DNA from: Acinetobacter pittii
GTDB taxonomy: Bacteria; Pseudomonadota; Gammaproteobacteria; Pseudomonadales; Moraxellaceae
DNA: 64,000 nucleotides
Assembly: GCF_034067285.1 (NCBI RefSeq)
Contig: NZ_CP139286.1
Coordinates: forward strand, 868,001-932,000
Reading direction: 5' to 3'
Each line of letters begins with the position of its first letter. Positions within the stretch are counted from its first letter, which is position 1. Under the pieces are notes generated by a model. The model worked only from the letters and a program-made list of their open reading frames with translations, did not search any database and was not told the origin of the DNA. Below, one piece after another: positions 8,920 to 18,981 of this stretch. The translations under genes were made by a program, and so were the position numbers.

Positions 8920-9669
8920 ATGAAGGCTCTTGTTGCTGTAAAACGCGTGGTTGATGCCAACGTTAAAGTTCGTGTTAAGCCGGACAATAGTGGGGTTGAC
9001 CTAACTAACGTTAAAATGTCAATTAACCCATTTTGTGAAATCGCAGTGGAAGAAGCGGTTCGCTTAAAAGAAAAAGGAACAGTATCAGAAATCGTTGTTG
9101 TTTCTGTAGGTCCTAAAGAAGCTCAAGAACAAATCCGTTCTGCAATGGCTCTAGGCGCAGATCGCGGTATTTTAGTTGAAACTACTGATGAAATTGGCGC
9201 TTTAGAAGTTGCTAAAATTTTAAAAGGTGTTGTTGACGCTGAAAAACCAGAACTTATCCTTCTTGGTAAACAAGCAATTGATGATGATTCTAACCAAGTA
9301 GGTCAAATGCTTGGTGCTTTACTAAGTGCTGGTCAAGGTACATTTGCTTCTGAAGTGAAAGTTGATGGCGGTAAAGTACAAGTAACTCGTGAAGTTGACG
9401 GTGGTTTACAAACTGTTGAACTTACACTTCCTGCAATCATCACGACTGACTTGCGTTTGAACGAGCCACGTTATGCAGCATTGCCTAACATCATGAAAGC
9501 TCGTAAGAAGCCACTTGATACTAAATCTCCTGCTGATTATGGCGTTACAGCTGGTACTAAGCTTAAAACTGTTAAAGTTGAAGCTCCGGCAGAACGTAAA
9601 GCTGGTGTACAAGTGAAATCTGTAGATGAGCTTGTTGAAAAATTGAAAAATGAAGCGAAAGTGATCTAA
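8920..9669 (+). CDS. etfB: electron transfer flavoprotein, beta subunit
   Basis: 249 residues, typical EtfB length. The N-terminus [20 protein letters not shown] and the ETF-beta signature in the C-terminal third ([34 protein letters not shown] region) are characteristic. EtfB binds AMP and forms a heterodimer with EtfA. The dimer carries electrons from acyl-CoA and other dehydrogenases to the quinone pool through ETF-ubiquinone oxidoreductase. It is followed by etfA after 17 bp with a good AAGGA ribosome-binding site, so the two are an operon. Confidence 0.97.
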   Translation: MKALVAVKRVVDANVKVRVKPDNSGVDLTNVKMSINPFCEIAVEEAVRLKEKGTVSEIVVVSVGPKEAQEQIRSAMALGADRGILVETTDEIGALEVAKILKGVVDAEKPELILLGKQAIDDDSNQVGQMLGALLSAGQGTFASEVKVDGGKVQVTREVDGGLQTVELTLPAIITTDLRLNEPRYAALPNIMKARKKPLDTKSPADYGVTAGTKLKTVKVEAPAERKAGVQVKSVDELVEKLKNEAKVI

Positions 9670-9686
9670 TACGGAAGGATAAAATC

Positions 9687-10619
9687 ATGAGTATTTTAGT
9701 TATCGCTGACCACAACAACCAAGTACTTAACGGTGCTACTTTAAACGTTGTTGCTGCAGCACAAAAAATCGGTGGTGATATTACTGTATTAGTTGCTGGT
9801 TCTGGTGCTCAAGCAGTTGCTGATGCTGCTGCTAAAGTTGCTGGTGTAAGCAAAGTTTTACTTGCTGACAACGCTGCTTATGCAAACCAATTAGCTGAAA
9901 ACGTAGCTGGCTTAGTTGCTGACTTGGCTAAAGGTTACAAATACGTATTAGCTGCTTCTACAACAACTGGTAAGAACATTCTTCCACGTGTTGCTGCTCT
10001 TCTTGATGTGAGCATGATCACAGATATTATTTCTGTTGAATCTGCAAACACATTCAAGCGTCCTATCTACGCTGGTAACGCGATTGCAACTGTTCAATCT
10101 GACGAAGCAATCATTGTTGGTACTGTTCGTGGTACAGCATTTGATCCAGTTGCTGCGGAAGGTGGTTCAGCTGCGGTTGAAACAGTTGGCGAAGTAAAAG
10201 ATGCAGGTATTTCTAACTTCGTATCTGAAGAAATCGTTAAACTTGACCGTCCAGAATTAACTGCAGCTCGCATCGTAGTTTCTGGTGGTCGTGGTGTAGG
10301 TTCTGGTGAGAACTACCATAAAGTACTTGATCCATTAGCTGACAAGCTTGGTGCAGCACAAGGTGCTTCACGTGCAGCAGTTGATGCGGGCTTTGTACCT
10401 AACGACTTCCAAGTGGGTCAAACTGGTAAAATCGTTGCGCCTGAGCTTTACGTTGCTGTAGGTATTTCTGGTGCGATCCAGCATTTAGCTGGTATGAAAG
10501 ATTCTAAAGTTATTGTTGCAATCAACAAAGACGAAGAAGCGCCAATCAACAGTGTTGCTGACTACTGGTTAGTTGGTGATTTGAACACTGTAGTACCTGA
10601 ATTGGTATCTAAACTTTAA
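9687..10619 (+). CDS. etfA: electron transfer flavoprotein, alpha subunit
   Basis: 310 residues. An N-terminal nucleotide-binding-like domain leads to the C-terminal FAD-binding domain, with [13 protein letters not shown] and the later [15 protein letters not shown] and [11 protein letters not shown] segments that define EtfA. It holds the redox-active FAD of the Etf dimer. Codon use is strongly biased (repeated GCT, GGT, GTT, AAA), as in etfB, suggesting high expression. It is the last gene of the operon, with a terminator 20 bp downstream. Confidence 0.97.
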   Translation: MSILVIADHNNQVLNGATLNVVAAAQKIGGDITVLVAGSGAQAVADAAAKVAGVSKVLLADNAAYANQLAENVAGLVADLAKGYKYVLAASTTTGKNILPRVAALLDVSMITDIISVESANTFKRPIYAGNAIATVQSDEAIIVGTVRGTAFDPVAAEGGSAAVETVGEVKDAGISNFVSEEIVKLDRPELTAARIVVSGGRGVGSGENYHKVLDPLADKLGAAQGASRAAVDAGFVPNDFQVGQTGKIVAPELYVAVGISGAIQHLAGMKDSKVIVAINKDEEAPINSVADYWLVGDLNTVVPELVSKL

Positions 10620-10635
10620 TCTTTATCGATTAAAG

Positions 10636-10671
10636 TTAAAAAACCCTTAGTTTTTACTAGGGGTTTTTTTA
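10636..10671 (+). terminator. rho-independent terminator after etfBA
   Basis: AAAAAACCCTTAGT pairs with ACTAGGGGTTTTTT around a short T-rich loop and runs into a seven-T tract. Confidence 0.88.
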
Positions 10672-10869
10672 TTGTGGGTAGTGTCCTGAAATGTATAAGT
10701 GAGACTTTTAGTTCATTTGAGGTTTGATTTTTATAGAATAAAAATCACATAGTTTTACGAAGACGAGAAGATGCTCGTTATATCGATATGATAAGAATAA
10801 TATGCAATTAAATTATACAAATATCACTAGATTGGCGGTGTAGATTCCGCACATTACAAAGTGCTTTTA

Positions 10870-10878
10870 TGCTATAGT
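10870..10878 (+). promoter_or_regulatory. candidate extended -10 promoter of gyrA
   Basis: TGCTATAGT matches the extended -10 form TGnTATAAT at 5 of 6 core bases. No good -35 is present, as is common for extended -10 promoters. It would give a leader of roughly 100 nt. Inferred from sequence only. Confidence 0.4.
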
Positions 10879-10900
10879 ATACAGCTATATTTTTTTCGAT

Positions 10901-10930
10901 TTTAGTTCAGTTTCCGGAACTAAATTTTTT
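10901..10930 (+). promoter_or_regulatory. terminator-like hairpin in gyrA leader
   Basis: TTTAGTTC and GAACTAAA form an 8-bp stem around an 8-nt loop and are followed directly by six T. The loop side also contains the palindrome TTCCGGAA, which offers a competing fold. The stem has only two G-C pairs, so termination would be weak. It may be an attenuator or just the leader's secondary structure. Confidence 0.35.
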
Positions 10931-10985
10931 GCAAGATCAAGACATATAAGCAGATGGAAATTTCTATCTGTAAGAAGGAGTATGC

Positions 10986-13700
10986 ATGAGCGTATCGGAA
11001 ATCCGACCGATTGCCATTGAGGACGAACTCAAGCATTCATATTTAGATTACGCGATGAGTGTAATCGTATCTCGTGCATTGCCGGATGTGAGAGACGGTC
11101 TTAAACCTGTTCACCGTCGTGTGCTATATGCCATGCACGAATTGGGCAATGACTATAACAAAGCCTACAAGAAATCTGCACGTGTTGTTGGGGACGTAAT
11201 CGGTAAATATCACCCTCATGGTGACTCAGCTGTTTATGAAACCATTGTACGTATGGCCCAGGACTTTAGCTTACGTTATTTATTGGTAGATGGTCAGGGT
11301 AACTTCGGTTCGATTGATGGTGATAGTGCAGCTGCGATGCGTTATACCGAAGTCCGTATGACTAAGCTTGCACACGAGCTTCTTGCAGATCTAGAAAAAG
11401 ACACGGTTGATTGGGAAGATAACTACGACGGTTCTGAGCGTATTCCTCAGGTACTTCCGACACGTGTTCCTAACTTGTTAATTAATGGTGCTGCTGGTAT
11501 TGCCGTTGGTATGGCAACTAACATGGCACCACACAACATGACAGAAGTTGTGAATGCATGTTTGGCCTATGCTGACAATCCGAATATCTCTATTGAAGGA
11601 TTGATGGAATACATTACTGGTCCTGACTTCCCTACAGGCGGTATTATTTACGGTAAATCAGGCATTGTTGATGCCTACCGTACGGGTAAAGGTCGTTTAC
11701 ACATTCGTGGTAAGTACCATTTCGAAGAAGATGAAAAGACAGGTCGTACAACCATCGTCTTTACTGAAATTCCATATCAAGTAAACAAAGCAAGAGTTAT
11801 TGAACGTATTGCCGAGTTAGTGAAAGAGAAAAAACTTGAAGGTATTTCAGAACTTCGTGATGAATCTGACAAAGAAGGTATGCGTATTGCAATTGACTTA
11901 AAGCGTGGCGAAAACGCTGAAGTGGTTGTAAATAACTTATTCCTAAATACCCAGCTTGAAAACTCATTCAGCATCAACATGGTTTGTCTAGACAATGGAC
12001 AACCAAAACTGATGAATCTGAAAGATATTATTGCGGCATTTATCCGTCACCGCCAAGAAGTTGTGACACGCCGTACCATGTTCGAACTGCGTAAAGCACG
12101 TGAACGTGGCCATATCTTAGAAGGCTTAACAGTTGCTTTAGCCAATATCGATGAGATTATTGAAACCATCAAAACTTCTGCTAACCCTGCTGAAGCGCGT
12201 GAGCGTTTACTTGCGGGTGAGTGGGCAGGTGGTGGTGTCGTTTCATTACTTGAAAAAGCGGGTGCTATTTCTGTTCGTCCAGATGAAATCGAAGGTGAAA
12301 ACCCAGATCGTCCATTTGGTTTAACTGAGTCGATTTACCGTTTATCGCCAACACAAGTAGGTGCAATTTTAGAATTACGCTTACATCGCTTAACTGGCCT
12401 TGAACAAGACAAATTACATGCAGAATATACTGAAATTTTAGGTCAAATTGCTGAACTTACGGCAATTTTGAATGATTTCAATTTATTGATGGCTGTAATT
12501 CGTGAAGAGTTAGCACTAGTACTACAACAGTATGGTGATGGACGTCGCACTGAAATTATTGAATCACGTATTGATTTTAGCCGTGAAGATTTAATTCCTG
12601 AAGAGCAAGTTGTATTAACGGTTTCACAAACAGGTTATGCAAAAACTCAACCACTTTCAGACTATCAGGCTCAGCGCCGTGGTGGACGTGGTAAGTCTGC
12701 AACCTCAATGAAAGATGATGACTTTATTCAACATCTCATTGTGGCTTCAAACCATGCGACTGTGCTTTGCTTTACCAATGTAGGTAAAGTATATCGTCTT
12801 CGCGTGTTTGAAGTGCCTCAAGCATCACGTGGTGCCAAAGGCCGTCCAATTGTGAACTTGTTACCTTTAGATGCGAATGAAACAGTAACAGCTATCTTGC
12901 CGTTAACTGAGTTCCCGGAAAACCATTACGTATTTATGGCGACAGCGTCAGGTACGGTTAAACGTGTTGATTTAGAGCAATTCGCTAATATCCGTTCAAA
13001 TGGTTTACGCGCAATTGAACTCAATGAAGAAGATACCTTAATTGGTGTTGCGATTACTGATGGTAATCAGCAAATCATGTTGTTCTCGAACGAAGGTAAG
13101 GCAATTCGTTTTGCTGAGACTGATGTGCGTGCAATGGGTCGTACCGCGAAAGGTGTTCGTGGTATGCGTGTAAGCTTTGCAAGCAGTATCTTAAGCGAAG
13201 AAGATGCGGAAGTTGAAAATGATGATTCTGATGATAGTGAAGATTCAGCAGATCTAAATCTAGTAAGCCGTATCGTATCGCTTGTGGTTGTACCTGAGAC
13301 AGGTGAAGTACTGTGTGCAAGTGCCAACGGTTATGGTAAGCGTACTCCTGTAAATGACTTCCCAACCAAGAAACGTGGTGGTAAGGGTGTCATTGCGATT
13401 AAGACAAGCGAACGTAACGGTGAGCTTGTTGGTGCAGTTTCTATTGATGAAACCAAAGAGTTGTTACTTATTTCTGACGGCGGTACATTAGTTCGTACTC
13501 GCGCAGCAGAAGTTGCAATGACTGGTCGTAATGCACAAGGTGTACGTCTGATTCGTTTAAGCGAAGAAGAAACTCTAGTGGGCGTTGTGTCTATTGAAGC
13601 TGTTGAAGATGAAGAAGAGTTTCTCGAAGGAGAAGTTGATACTTCAGATGTAGATGGTGAAGATGCAGTTTCTACGAATGACGATGTGTCAGAAGAGTAA
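10986..13700 (+). CDS. gyrA: DNA gyrase subunit A
   Basis: 904 residues. GyrA cuts and rejoins DNA in the A2B2 gyrase that introduces negative supercoils. The catalytic tyrosine is Tyr120 (AAAMRYTEV). The quinolone-resistance region reads [13 protein letters not shown] with Ser81 and Glu85, the wild-type residues at the two positions most often mutated in resistant Acinetobacter, so this sequence predicts no GyrA-based fluoroquinolone resistance. The GyrA box QRRGGRGKS, needed for DNA wrapping, is near residue 560. The C-terminal pinwheel contains a strongly acidic insert ([18 protein letters not shown], about 738-756) and an acidic tail. The start follows AAGGAG. Confidence 0.98.
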   Translation: MSVSEIRPIAIEDELKHSYLDYAMSVIVSRALPDVRDGLKPVHRRVLYAMHELGNDYNKAYKKSARVVGDVIGKYHPHGDSAVYETIVRMAQDFSLRYLLVDGQGNFGSIDGDSAAAMRYTEVRMTKLAHELLADLEKDTVDWEDNYDGSERIPQVLPTRVPNLLINGAAGIAVGMATNMAPHNMTEVVNACLAYADNPNISIEGLMEYITGPDFPTGGIIYGKSGIVDAYRTGKGRLHIRGKYHFEEDEKTGRTTIVFTEIPYQVNKARVIERIAELVKEKKLEGISELRDESDKEGMRIAIDLKRGENAEVVVNNLFLNTQLENSFSINMVCLDNGQPKLMNLKDIIAAFIRHRQEVVTRRTMFELRKARERGHILEGLTVALANIDEIIETIKTSANPAEARERLLAGEWAGGGVVSLLEKAGAISVRPDEIEGENPDRPFGLTESIYRLSPTQVGAILELRLHRLTGLEQDKLHAEYTEILGQIAELTAILNDFNLLMAVIREELALVLQQYGDGRRTEIIESRIDFSREDLIPEEQVVLTVSQTGYAKTQPLSDYQAQRRGGRGKSATSMKDDDFIQHLIVASNHATVLCFTNVGKVYRLRVFEVPQASRGAKGRPIVNLLPLDANETVTAILPLTEFPENHYVFMATASGTVKRVDLEQFANIRSNGLRAIELNEEDTLIGVAITDGNQQIMLFSNEGKAIRFAETDVRAMGRTAKGVRGMRVSFASSILSEEDAEVENDDSDDSEDSADLNLVSRIVSLVVVPETGEVLCASANGYGKRTPVNDFPTKKRGGKGVIAIKTSERNGELVGAVSIDETKELLLISDGGTLVRTRAAEVAMTGRNAQGVRLIRLSEEETLVGVVSIEAVEDEEEFLEGEVDTSDVDGEDAVSTNDDVSEE

Positions 13701-13713
13701 GAAGAAATTAAAT

Positions 13714-13743
13714 AAAAAAAGGAAGCGTAAGCTTCCTTTTTTT
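13714..13743. terminator. bidirectional terminator between gyrA and the export operon
   Basis: AAAAGGAAGC / GCTTCCTTTT stem with a GTAA loop, A-run on the left and T-run on the right. It can serve gyrA on the plus strand and the permease gene ending at 13747 on the minus strand. Confidence 0.88.
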
Positions 13744-13746
13744 ATT

Positions 13747-14844
13747 TTATAAAGACGTTTTTTTAACAATCCGATAATAGGCTAAGCTTCCTAATAATAA
13801 TCCAATGGTCCCAAGAAAAATCAGTTTCGGTACAACTGTCGCTAACGGAACACCCATCTGGTTAAGTTGCACAAACATTTGTACCGCATGTGTGGAAGGT
13901 AAACACCACGCCAGCCATTGTAACCAGTCAGGCATTGCTTGATGAGGCCAAGCAGCTCCAGTGAGTAAGAATAAAGGTACTGAACTAAACACAATAATAT
14001 GTCCGGCACGCTCTGGCATATCTAAAAGTGAGCCGATCAACATACCTAGTCCAATCACACAACTAATAAAAATTGGAACAGCAATGAGTAGACCAATAAA
14101 ATTTCCACCGTGTGGATAGTCATTGAACCACAGAGTAAAACCGAAAAGATAAAAACAACCTAAACAGCCAATGGTCAATATACTTGCGAAAATTCCAGCA
14201 AAGCGAACAGTTGTAATTTTTTTATTTTGTTCACGGTAACTTGCAATTAGCATTGCTAAACCGAGCACAATCGTTTGATGAATAATTAACGATGCCACAG
14301 CCGGAAAAATATAACTTCCATATCCTGAAAGCGGATTAAATAACGGCACTTGATGAATAGAAAGCGCTGGCTGGAAATGCGTGCGTTGACCGAATTTTTC
14401 AATATATTCTTTTAATGTAGCTTCAATTGAGGTTGCTAGACCTAAACCAATTTCTTTAGTTTTTAAAAAGTTGGTTGTGCTTAAGTATAAGCCAATTCCA
14501 CCCGTTTCACCTCGGCGTAAGCTTTGAGTTAGGTTGTTTGGTAAAAGTAAAATACCATCAGCTTTTTGCTCACGTACCATTTGTTCAGCTTGTAAAAAAT
14601 TGCTTGTAACGGTCACAATATGAACATGCGGGCTATTTGCACTTTGGCCGATTAATTGAGAAGTTAAGAGGCTTTGCTCTTCATCAACAATCACAATAGG
14701 AATAGATTCTGCACGCTCAGCTTTATAGGCAGTAGGATAAAAAAAGCTATAAAGAATTACCGATAAAATCAGAGTCGTAAAAACTGAGCTATTACTTACA
14801 ATATCTTTAAATGTTTGCCCATACGCCTTTAAGAATTCTTTCAT
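13747..14844 (-). CDS. ABC-2 type transporter permease (second of a pair)
   Basis: 365 residues with the ABC-2 permease layout. An N-terminal helix (FTTLILSVILYSFFY) is followed by a large periplasmic domain of about 150 residues opening with IPIVIVDEEQS. Five hydrophobic helices make up the C-terminal half, including LTGAAWPHQAMP, a YhhJ-type motif. It overlaps the upstream permease gene by 4 bp (ATGA), so the two are translationally coupled and probably form a heterodimer. No ATP-binding domain is present in it or in its neighbours. It is related to YhhJ-type permeases that work with an HlyD-type adaptor; substrate unknown. Confidence 0.85.
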   Translation of the reverse strand: MKEFLKAYGQTFKDIVSNSSVFTTLILSVILYSFFYPTAYKAERAESIPIVIVDEEQSLLTSQLIGQSANSPHVHIVTVTSNFLQAEQMVREQKADGILLLPNNLTQSLRRGETGGIGLYLSTTNFLKTKEIGLGLATSIEATLKEYIEKFGQRTHFQPALSIHQVPLFNPLSGYGSYIFPAVASLIIHQTIVLGLAMLIASYREQNKKITTVRFAGIFASILTIGCLGCFYLFGFTLWFNDYPHGGNFIGLLIAVPIFISCVIGLGMLIGSLLDMPERAGHIIVFSSVPLFLLTGAAWPHQAMPDWLQWLAWCLPSTHAVQMFVQLNQMGVPLATVVPKLIFLGTIGLLLGSLAYYRIVKKTSL

Positions 14845-15971
14845 TGGGTTGCTCCCTGAACTAATTTTTTAAGTAATAGACAACTTAAAAAGAAGTAAAT
14901 CAGGCAATAACCCAAGAGTATTAAAAAAGGAATCATAGAAATGAAAACTGGACTGCCGATCACCCATTGTTCGGTTTGCAATTTGGCATAAGGGGTATAA
15001 GGAATAATGAGTGACCAAAACTTGGTAAAAATAGGGGCATTATTCAAAGGTAGTGTAACACCGGCGAAACTTAAAGAAGACCCACCATAGACTGCAATAA
15101 AGCCGAAAGTTTTACTTAGATTTTTGGTTGCAAGAATGACCGTGCTGCTAATCAAAGCATAAGCAAAATAAAGTAGGAACTGTGCGCATACCAATAAACT
15201 AAGAGAACCTGCTACGAACCAGCCACGGATTTCAATTAGCCAGAACATCCATAGCCATGTCCACGCACAAAATATAAGGCTATAAAGCAGATTTTTAGCC
15301 AATAAGCCTTGAACAAAACTTTCTCGGTTTACCCATGTTGTTAACGTGCCACGTTTCAGTTCTTGTCCAATAGCAAAGGCAACACAACAACATAATAATA
15401 AGTGTAATACCGCTGGAACCATGAAAGGTTCTAAATAAAATTCATAGCTCATGCTTGGATTGTAAAGCGTTGAGATTTTGACATGCGCGGTAGGTACATC
15501 TAAATAGGGAATACTATTTGCAAGATAACTTTGACCTGCATAATCTGCTAAAGCATTGAGTGTACTGACTAGCATTGCAGAGGAAATCGTGTTCCCGACA
15601 CTAAAAAAAGACTGGTTAAATGCAATGCTGATTTGAGCATCTTGCGCTTTTACAAAACGTTTTTCAGCGCCGTCTGGAATGAAAACATAACCCCATATTT
15701 TGGTTTCATTAAGTAGTTGTTCAGCCTCAGTGGAGCTTGCCGTAATTGTCTTAATGTCTACCGTATGATTTAAAGAAAGATATTTTTCAATATTACGGCT
15801 GAGTTCACTTTGGTCCTGATCAATAATTGCAATCGGTAAATGTTCAGCTTTACCTGCGTAAAACATGCTGCTAAACATAAAAATGATAAAAGCAGGGATA
15901 AGTGTCACCATACACAAATCCCATTTATTGCTTCTTAGATAGTTTAGTTCACGTAATATACTGGCAAACAT
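14841..15971 (-). CDS. ABC-2 type transporter permease (first of a pair)
   Basis: 376 residues and the same layout as its partner: one N-terminal helix (MVTLIPAFIIFMFSSMF), a periplasmic domain beginning LPIAIIDQDQSELS, and a multi-helix C-terminal membrane domain. The shared opening (IPIVIVDEEQS versus LPIAIIDQDQS) suggests ancient duplication. It starts 3 bp after the HlyD-type gene. Together they look like the inner-membrane part of a tripartite exporter. The energy source is unclear because no ATPase is encoded here. Confidence 0.83.
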   Translation of the reverse strand: MFASILRELNYLRSNKWDLCMVTLIPAFIIFMFSSMFYAGKAEHLPIAIIDQDQSELSRNIEKYLSLNHTVDIKTITASSTEAEQLLNETKIWGYVFIPDGAEKRFVKAQDAQISIAFNQSFFSVGNTISSAMLVSTLNALADYAGQSYLANSIPYLDVPTAHVKISTLYNPSMSYEFYLEPFMVPAVLHLLLCCCVAFAIGQELKRGTLTTWVNRESFVQGLLAKNLLYSLIFCAWTWLWMFWLIEIRGWFVAGSLSLLVCAQFLLYFAYALISSTVILATKNLSKTFGFIAVYGGSSLSFAGVTLPLNNAPIFTKFWSLIIPYTPYAKLQTEQWVIGSPVFISMIPFLILLGYCLIYFFLSCLLLKKLVQGATQ

Positions 15972-15974
15972 GCT

Positions 15975-17096
15975 TTATTTTTCTTCTTTAATTTTAAATA
16001 GAACGCTCATGCCAACCTTTAAATCTTTGACAGGACTTTCAGGCACCAGATGTAATTTGAAGCTACGAATATCATAGCCTCCGGTTTGGCGAGTCGTTTT
16101 TATGGTGGCAAATTCGCCTTCAGCATCAATATTCTCAATTTTAAAATTCACCTTCTGATTAAGAGCCGGAATGAATCCTTCAAGGGTTTTGTTTTTATAA
16201 ACAGAGGCGTATTGATTTTCACCGACGTTTAAACTTACCCATAAATCATCATCTTCTAAAATGCTGACAACAGGTACACCCATAGCGACTAATTCAGAAG
16301 GCTTACCGTAAGTTTTTGAAACTGTACCCGAAATCGGAGAGAGTAAGCGTGTCTCTTCCTCTAAAGCTTTTGCTTCAGCTACCGCAGCTTTTGCAATTTC
16401 AACCTGTGCATCTGCTGTAGATTTTTGCTGGCTGGTGCTTCCACGTTTTGCACGAGCATATTGTTGATAAGAGGCTTCACTTAATTCTTGAGCAGAGGTC
16501 TGTGCTGCGAGCATTTCATCTCGTCTTTGACGCGAAATTACCCCTTGTCTATATAAATTTTCGCCACGTTGGTAAGTGGTTTTTGCAAGATTTGCTTGCG
16601 CTTTGGTGCTTTGCCAGTTGGCATAAAGGGTATCGATATTTTCTTGTTGAGAACCGCGATCGACCGTAGATTGAAATGCTAAAGCTGATTGTAAGGTAGC
16701 CAAGGCTTGTTGCTTTTTAGCTTCTATTTCAGGGCTAATCAAACGAACAAGTGGCTGACCTTTGGAAATTTTCTGGCCTTCTTGTACATAAATTTCTTCA
16801 ATACGACTCGGAACTTTTGTACTTACGTGAATAGTTTCAGCTTCAACACGGCCTTGTAGTTCAATAGGTTTGGGTTGATAGCTTTTCCACAAACCAAAAA
16901 TAATTAAACCTAATAAGGCAATGATGATCAGGCCAATAATCAGTTTGATTTTGGAATTTTTAGGAGGATTGGCGTCATTTTTATTTGTGCTTGTTTCTTG
17001 CTGATCACTAGCTTGATCATGTTTTGGAGCTTGGCTGTTTTCTGCCGTATCCGCAGCAGGAGAATCTTGTTCTGAATGAGCTGAGTCTTGATTCAT
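15975..17096 (-). CDS. HlyD family periplasmic adaptor (membrane fusion protein)
   Basis: 373 residues. An unusual hydrophilic Asp/Gln/Ser-rich cytoplasmic N-terminus of about 50 residues precedes a single anchor helix (LIIGLIIIALLGLIIFGLW). The first half-lipoyl motif (VSTKVPSRIEEIYVQEGQKI) comes next, then a long alpha-helical hairpin (about 115-240) and the second half (LLSPISGTVSKTYGKPSELV). The barrel domains end in VGMSVLFKIKEEK. It should bridge the inner-membrane permeases to the TolC-like protein encoded just upstream. The ribosome-binding site AGGGGAG lies just before the start. Confidence 0.9.
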   Translation of the reverse strand: MNQDSAHSEQDSPAADTAENSQAPKHDQASDQQETSTNKNDANPPKNSKIKLIIGLIIIALLGLIIFGLWKSYQPKPIELQGRVEAETIHVSTKVPSRIEEIYVQEGQKISKGQPLVRLISPEIEAKKQQALATLQSALAFQSTVDRGSQQENIDTLYANWQSTKAQANLAKTTYQRGENLYRQGVISRQRRDEMLAAQTSAQELSEASYQQYARAKRGSTSQQKSTADAQVEIAKAAVAEAKALEEETRLLSPISGTVSKTYGKPSELVAMGVPVVSILEDDDLWVSLNVGENQYASVYKNKTLEGFIPALNQKVNFKIENIDAEGEFATIKTTRQTGGYDIRSFKLHLVPESPVKDLKVGMSVLFKIKEEK

Positions 17097-17108
17097 TTTA
17101 TACTCCCC

Positions 17109-18596
17109 TTAACGAATATAGTCGGTATGTGGTTGATTAACGTAAGCTTTAAACTGGTCAATTGAGCCATGACTTTGCAGTAAAGTTGCAAGTGACATGA
17201 CATATTTATAAGCATTTAAAGCCATTTCAGTTTTTAACGCACTTAATGCATTTTGCGCATCAATCACTTGGGTTGCTGTGCCCATTCCTTCGCGGAAAGA
17301 AAGTTCTTGAATACGTAGGTTTTCTTGAGCAGCATTTACGTTTCTTTGTAAAAGCTGATGACTTTGCTGAGCAGAGTTAAGCTCGTTATATGACTTATTC
17401 AAAAGAGCTTCAATTTCTTGTTTGGTTCTTTCGGTCATGAGTTCAGAAGCGTAACGCTTTAATTCGGCGGCATGAATATTCTTATTTTTGTCTACACCAG
17501 AAAATAGATTGTATTTTGCCATCACACCCACAATCCAGTTTTCATTTTCATCAAGCGCATATTCTCCAAAGGCAAAAAGACTTGGTTTTTTTGCAGCTTG
17601 TTGAGCTTGAATATTTACATTAGCCAGCTGAGTATCCATTTGCATTTTTTGTACTAAGCTAGATTTTTGCGAATAACTGGTTAAAAGTGATTCTAGAGTT
17701 TGGCTTGGCGTATTGTTTACAAATAATGGGGTACTTAAATCCGTATTATTTTGTTGATGTAAAAGATTATTAAGGCTAAAGCGACTGGCATTTAAGTTGG
17801 CTTGAGCATTTTGTAAAGTACGTTCCGCATTATTACGCGCTACTTCAAACTGCATGCGTTGCCCTTTGCTAATAAACCCTTGTTGCTCGAGCTTTAGGGC
17901 ATTGCTGTAATGTTTTTGCATAGCATTAAAGTTAAATAGGCTACTTGCTACCAATTGCTGTTGTAATTGAACATTGAAGTAACTTTGTACAACTTCGAAT
18001 CGCTGTATATCTTGTTGTTGTTGGCTTGAAAGTTCCGAACGCTGCGCTTGGATATTTGCTATTTTTTTAGCACTACTGGTTAAGCCGCCTGTATAAAGTG
18101 GCATAACAACTGAAATAGAAGGGCGTACAACCTGATCTTCAATAGTTAAATTTGCATAATTTGGAAAACGATTTACACCATCATGGATAGTTTGGTTTGC
18201 GCCTTCTTGGACTTGCCCCAGCACATCTGATGGAATGACATTGTTCCACTGTGAAAGTTTATCATTTAGCCCTTGGCTTAAATCATTCTCAAGTTTTTGT
18301 TTAAAAGAGCCCAGAGGTACATCTGTTTCACTGTGAAAAGCATATGCTCTGACATTTAAATCAACTCGAGGTAATCCGAGGCCCTTTACTGCTTCAGCTT
18401 CTAATTGAGAGGCTTGCTGCAATGCTTGATTGGCTTGAGTACTATATGAACTTTTCAAAGCTTGTTGTTCTGCTTCGGCATAACTTAAACTTTCGGCATA
18501 TAAATGATTAGTAAAAAAAAGACCTAAAGCCAAAGCAAGATGTTTTGGTTTAAATGAAAAGGGAAAAATAGACTGTCTATATCGATGTGCTGGCAT
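17109..18596 (-). CDS. TolC family outer-membrane efflux protein
   Basis: About 495 residues from the ATG at 18596; a TTG at 18653 would add 19 residues before the signal peptide. I prefer 18596, but neither has a strong ribosome-binding site. A signal peptide (LALALGLFFTNHLYA) is followed by the alternating coiled-coil and strand repeats of TolC-like channels (SLSYAEAEQQAL at the first repeat, LSFREGMGTATQVIDAQNAL in the second half). It is the first gene of a four-gene minus-strand operon whose other members supply an HlyD-type adaptor and two permeases. The substrate is unknown. Confidence 0.88.
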   Translation of the reverse strand: MPAHRYRQSIFPFSFKPKHLALALGLFFTNHLYAESLSYAEAEQQALKSSYSTQANQALQQASQLEAEAVKGLGLPRVDLNVRAYAFHSETDVPLGSFKQKLENDLSQGLNDKLSQWNNVIPSDVLGQVQEGANQTIHDGVNRFPNYANLTIEDQVVRPSISVVMPLYTGGLTSSAKKIANIQAQRSELSSQQQQDIQRFEVVQSYFNVQLQQQLVASSLFNFNAMQKHYSNALKLEQQGFISKGQRMQFEVARNNAERTLQNAQANLNASRFSLNNLLHQQNNTDLSTPLFVNNTPSQTLESLLTSYSQKSSLVQKMQMDTQLANVNIQAQQAAKKPSLFAFGEYALDENENWIVGVMAKYNLFSGVDKNKNIHAAELKRYASELMTERTKQEIEALLNKSYNELNSAQQSHQLLQRNVNAAQENLRIQELSFREGMGTATQVIDAQNALSALKTEMALNAYKYVMSLATLLQSHGSIDQFKAYVNQPHTDYIR

Positions 18597-18981
18597 TTTA
18601 AATAACAATTTTTGGCATCCCTTATAGTTTAAATTTCTTGTTATTAAATTCAATTATCATCTTGTTTATTATACATTTGTATAAAAACATGGTGGTTTTT
18701 AGCTCCTTTAATTATCGAATTTACTAAGCCAATATTTTTGTAATAGCTATCAAGGTATGTGAAATGATAATCACAAGTCAAGTTGATCTTTTTGCTTAAA
18801 AATTTTTTAAATGAGGGAAGGTGGTCATTTAAACTAAAGAAATAACTGCCACAATAATTGAAAAAATAAACCTAAATACAGTCCAGCATTGAAATATTTA
18901 CTTGAGAAGCTGCTGCAAGCTTAAGCAATCTGTGGTTAAATGCCATTTTTATTGTGTTTGACTTTATACAAGGGAAAAATC
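18597..18981. other. 385-bp divergent spacer between the export operon and serC
   Basis: AT-rich region that must carry divergent promoters. I see no ORF above about a dozen codons with a ribosome-binding site and no clear terminator or riboswitch. A short AAGGGA ribosome-binding site lies just before serC. Confidence 0.5.

Larger units (their letters stand above)
10672..10985. other. gyrA upstream region and leader
   Basis: About 310 bp between the etfA terminator and gyrA. It holds an extended -10 candidate (10870-10878) and a hairpin with a T-run (10901-10930), both listed separately. A good AAGGAG ribosome-binding site ends the region. No coding frame of note. Confidence 0.5.

Noticed and set aside
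13198..13254. Acidic insert in GyrA as a possible frameshift or foreign insertion
   Set aside because: The frame is intact on both sides and acidic inserts and tails are common in GyrA C-terminal domains.
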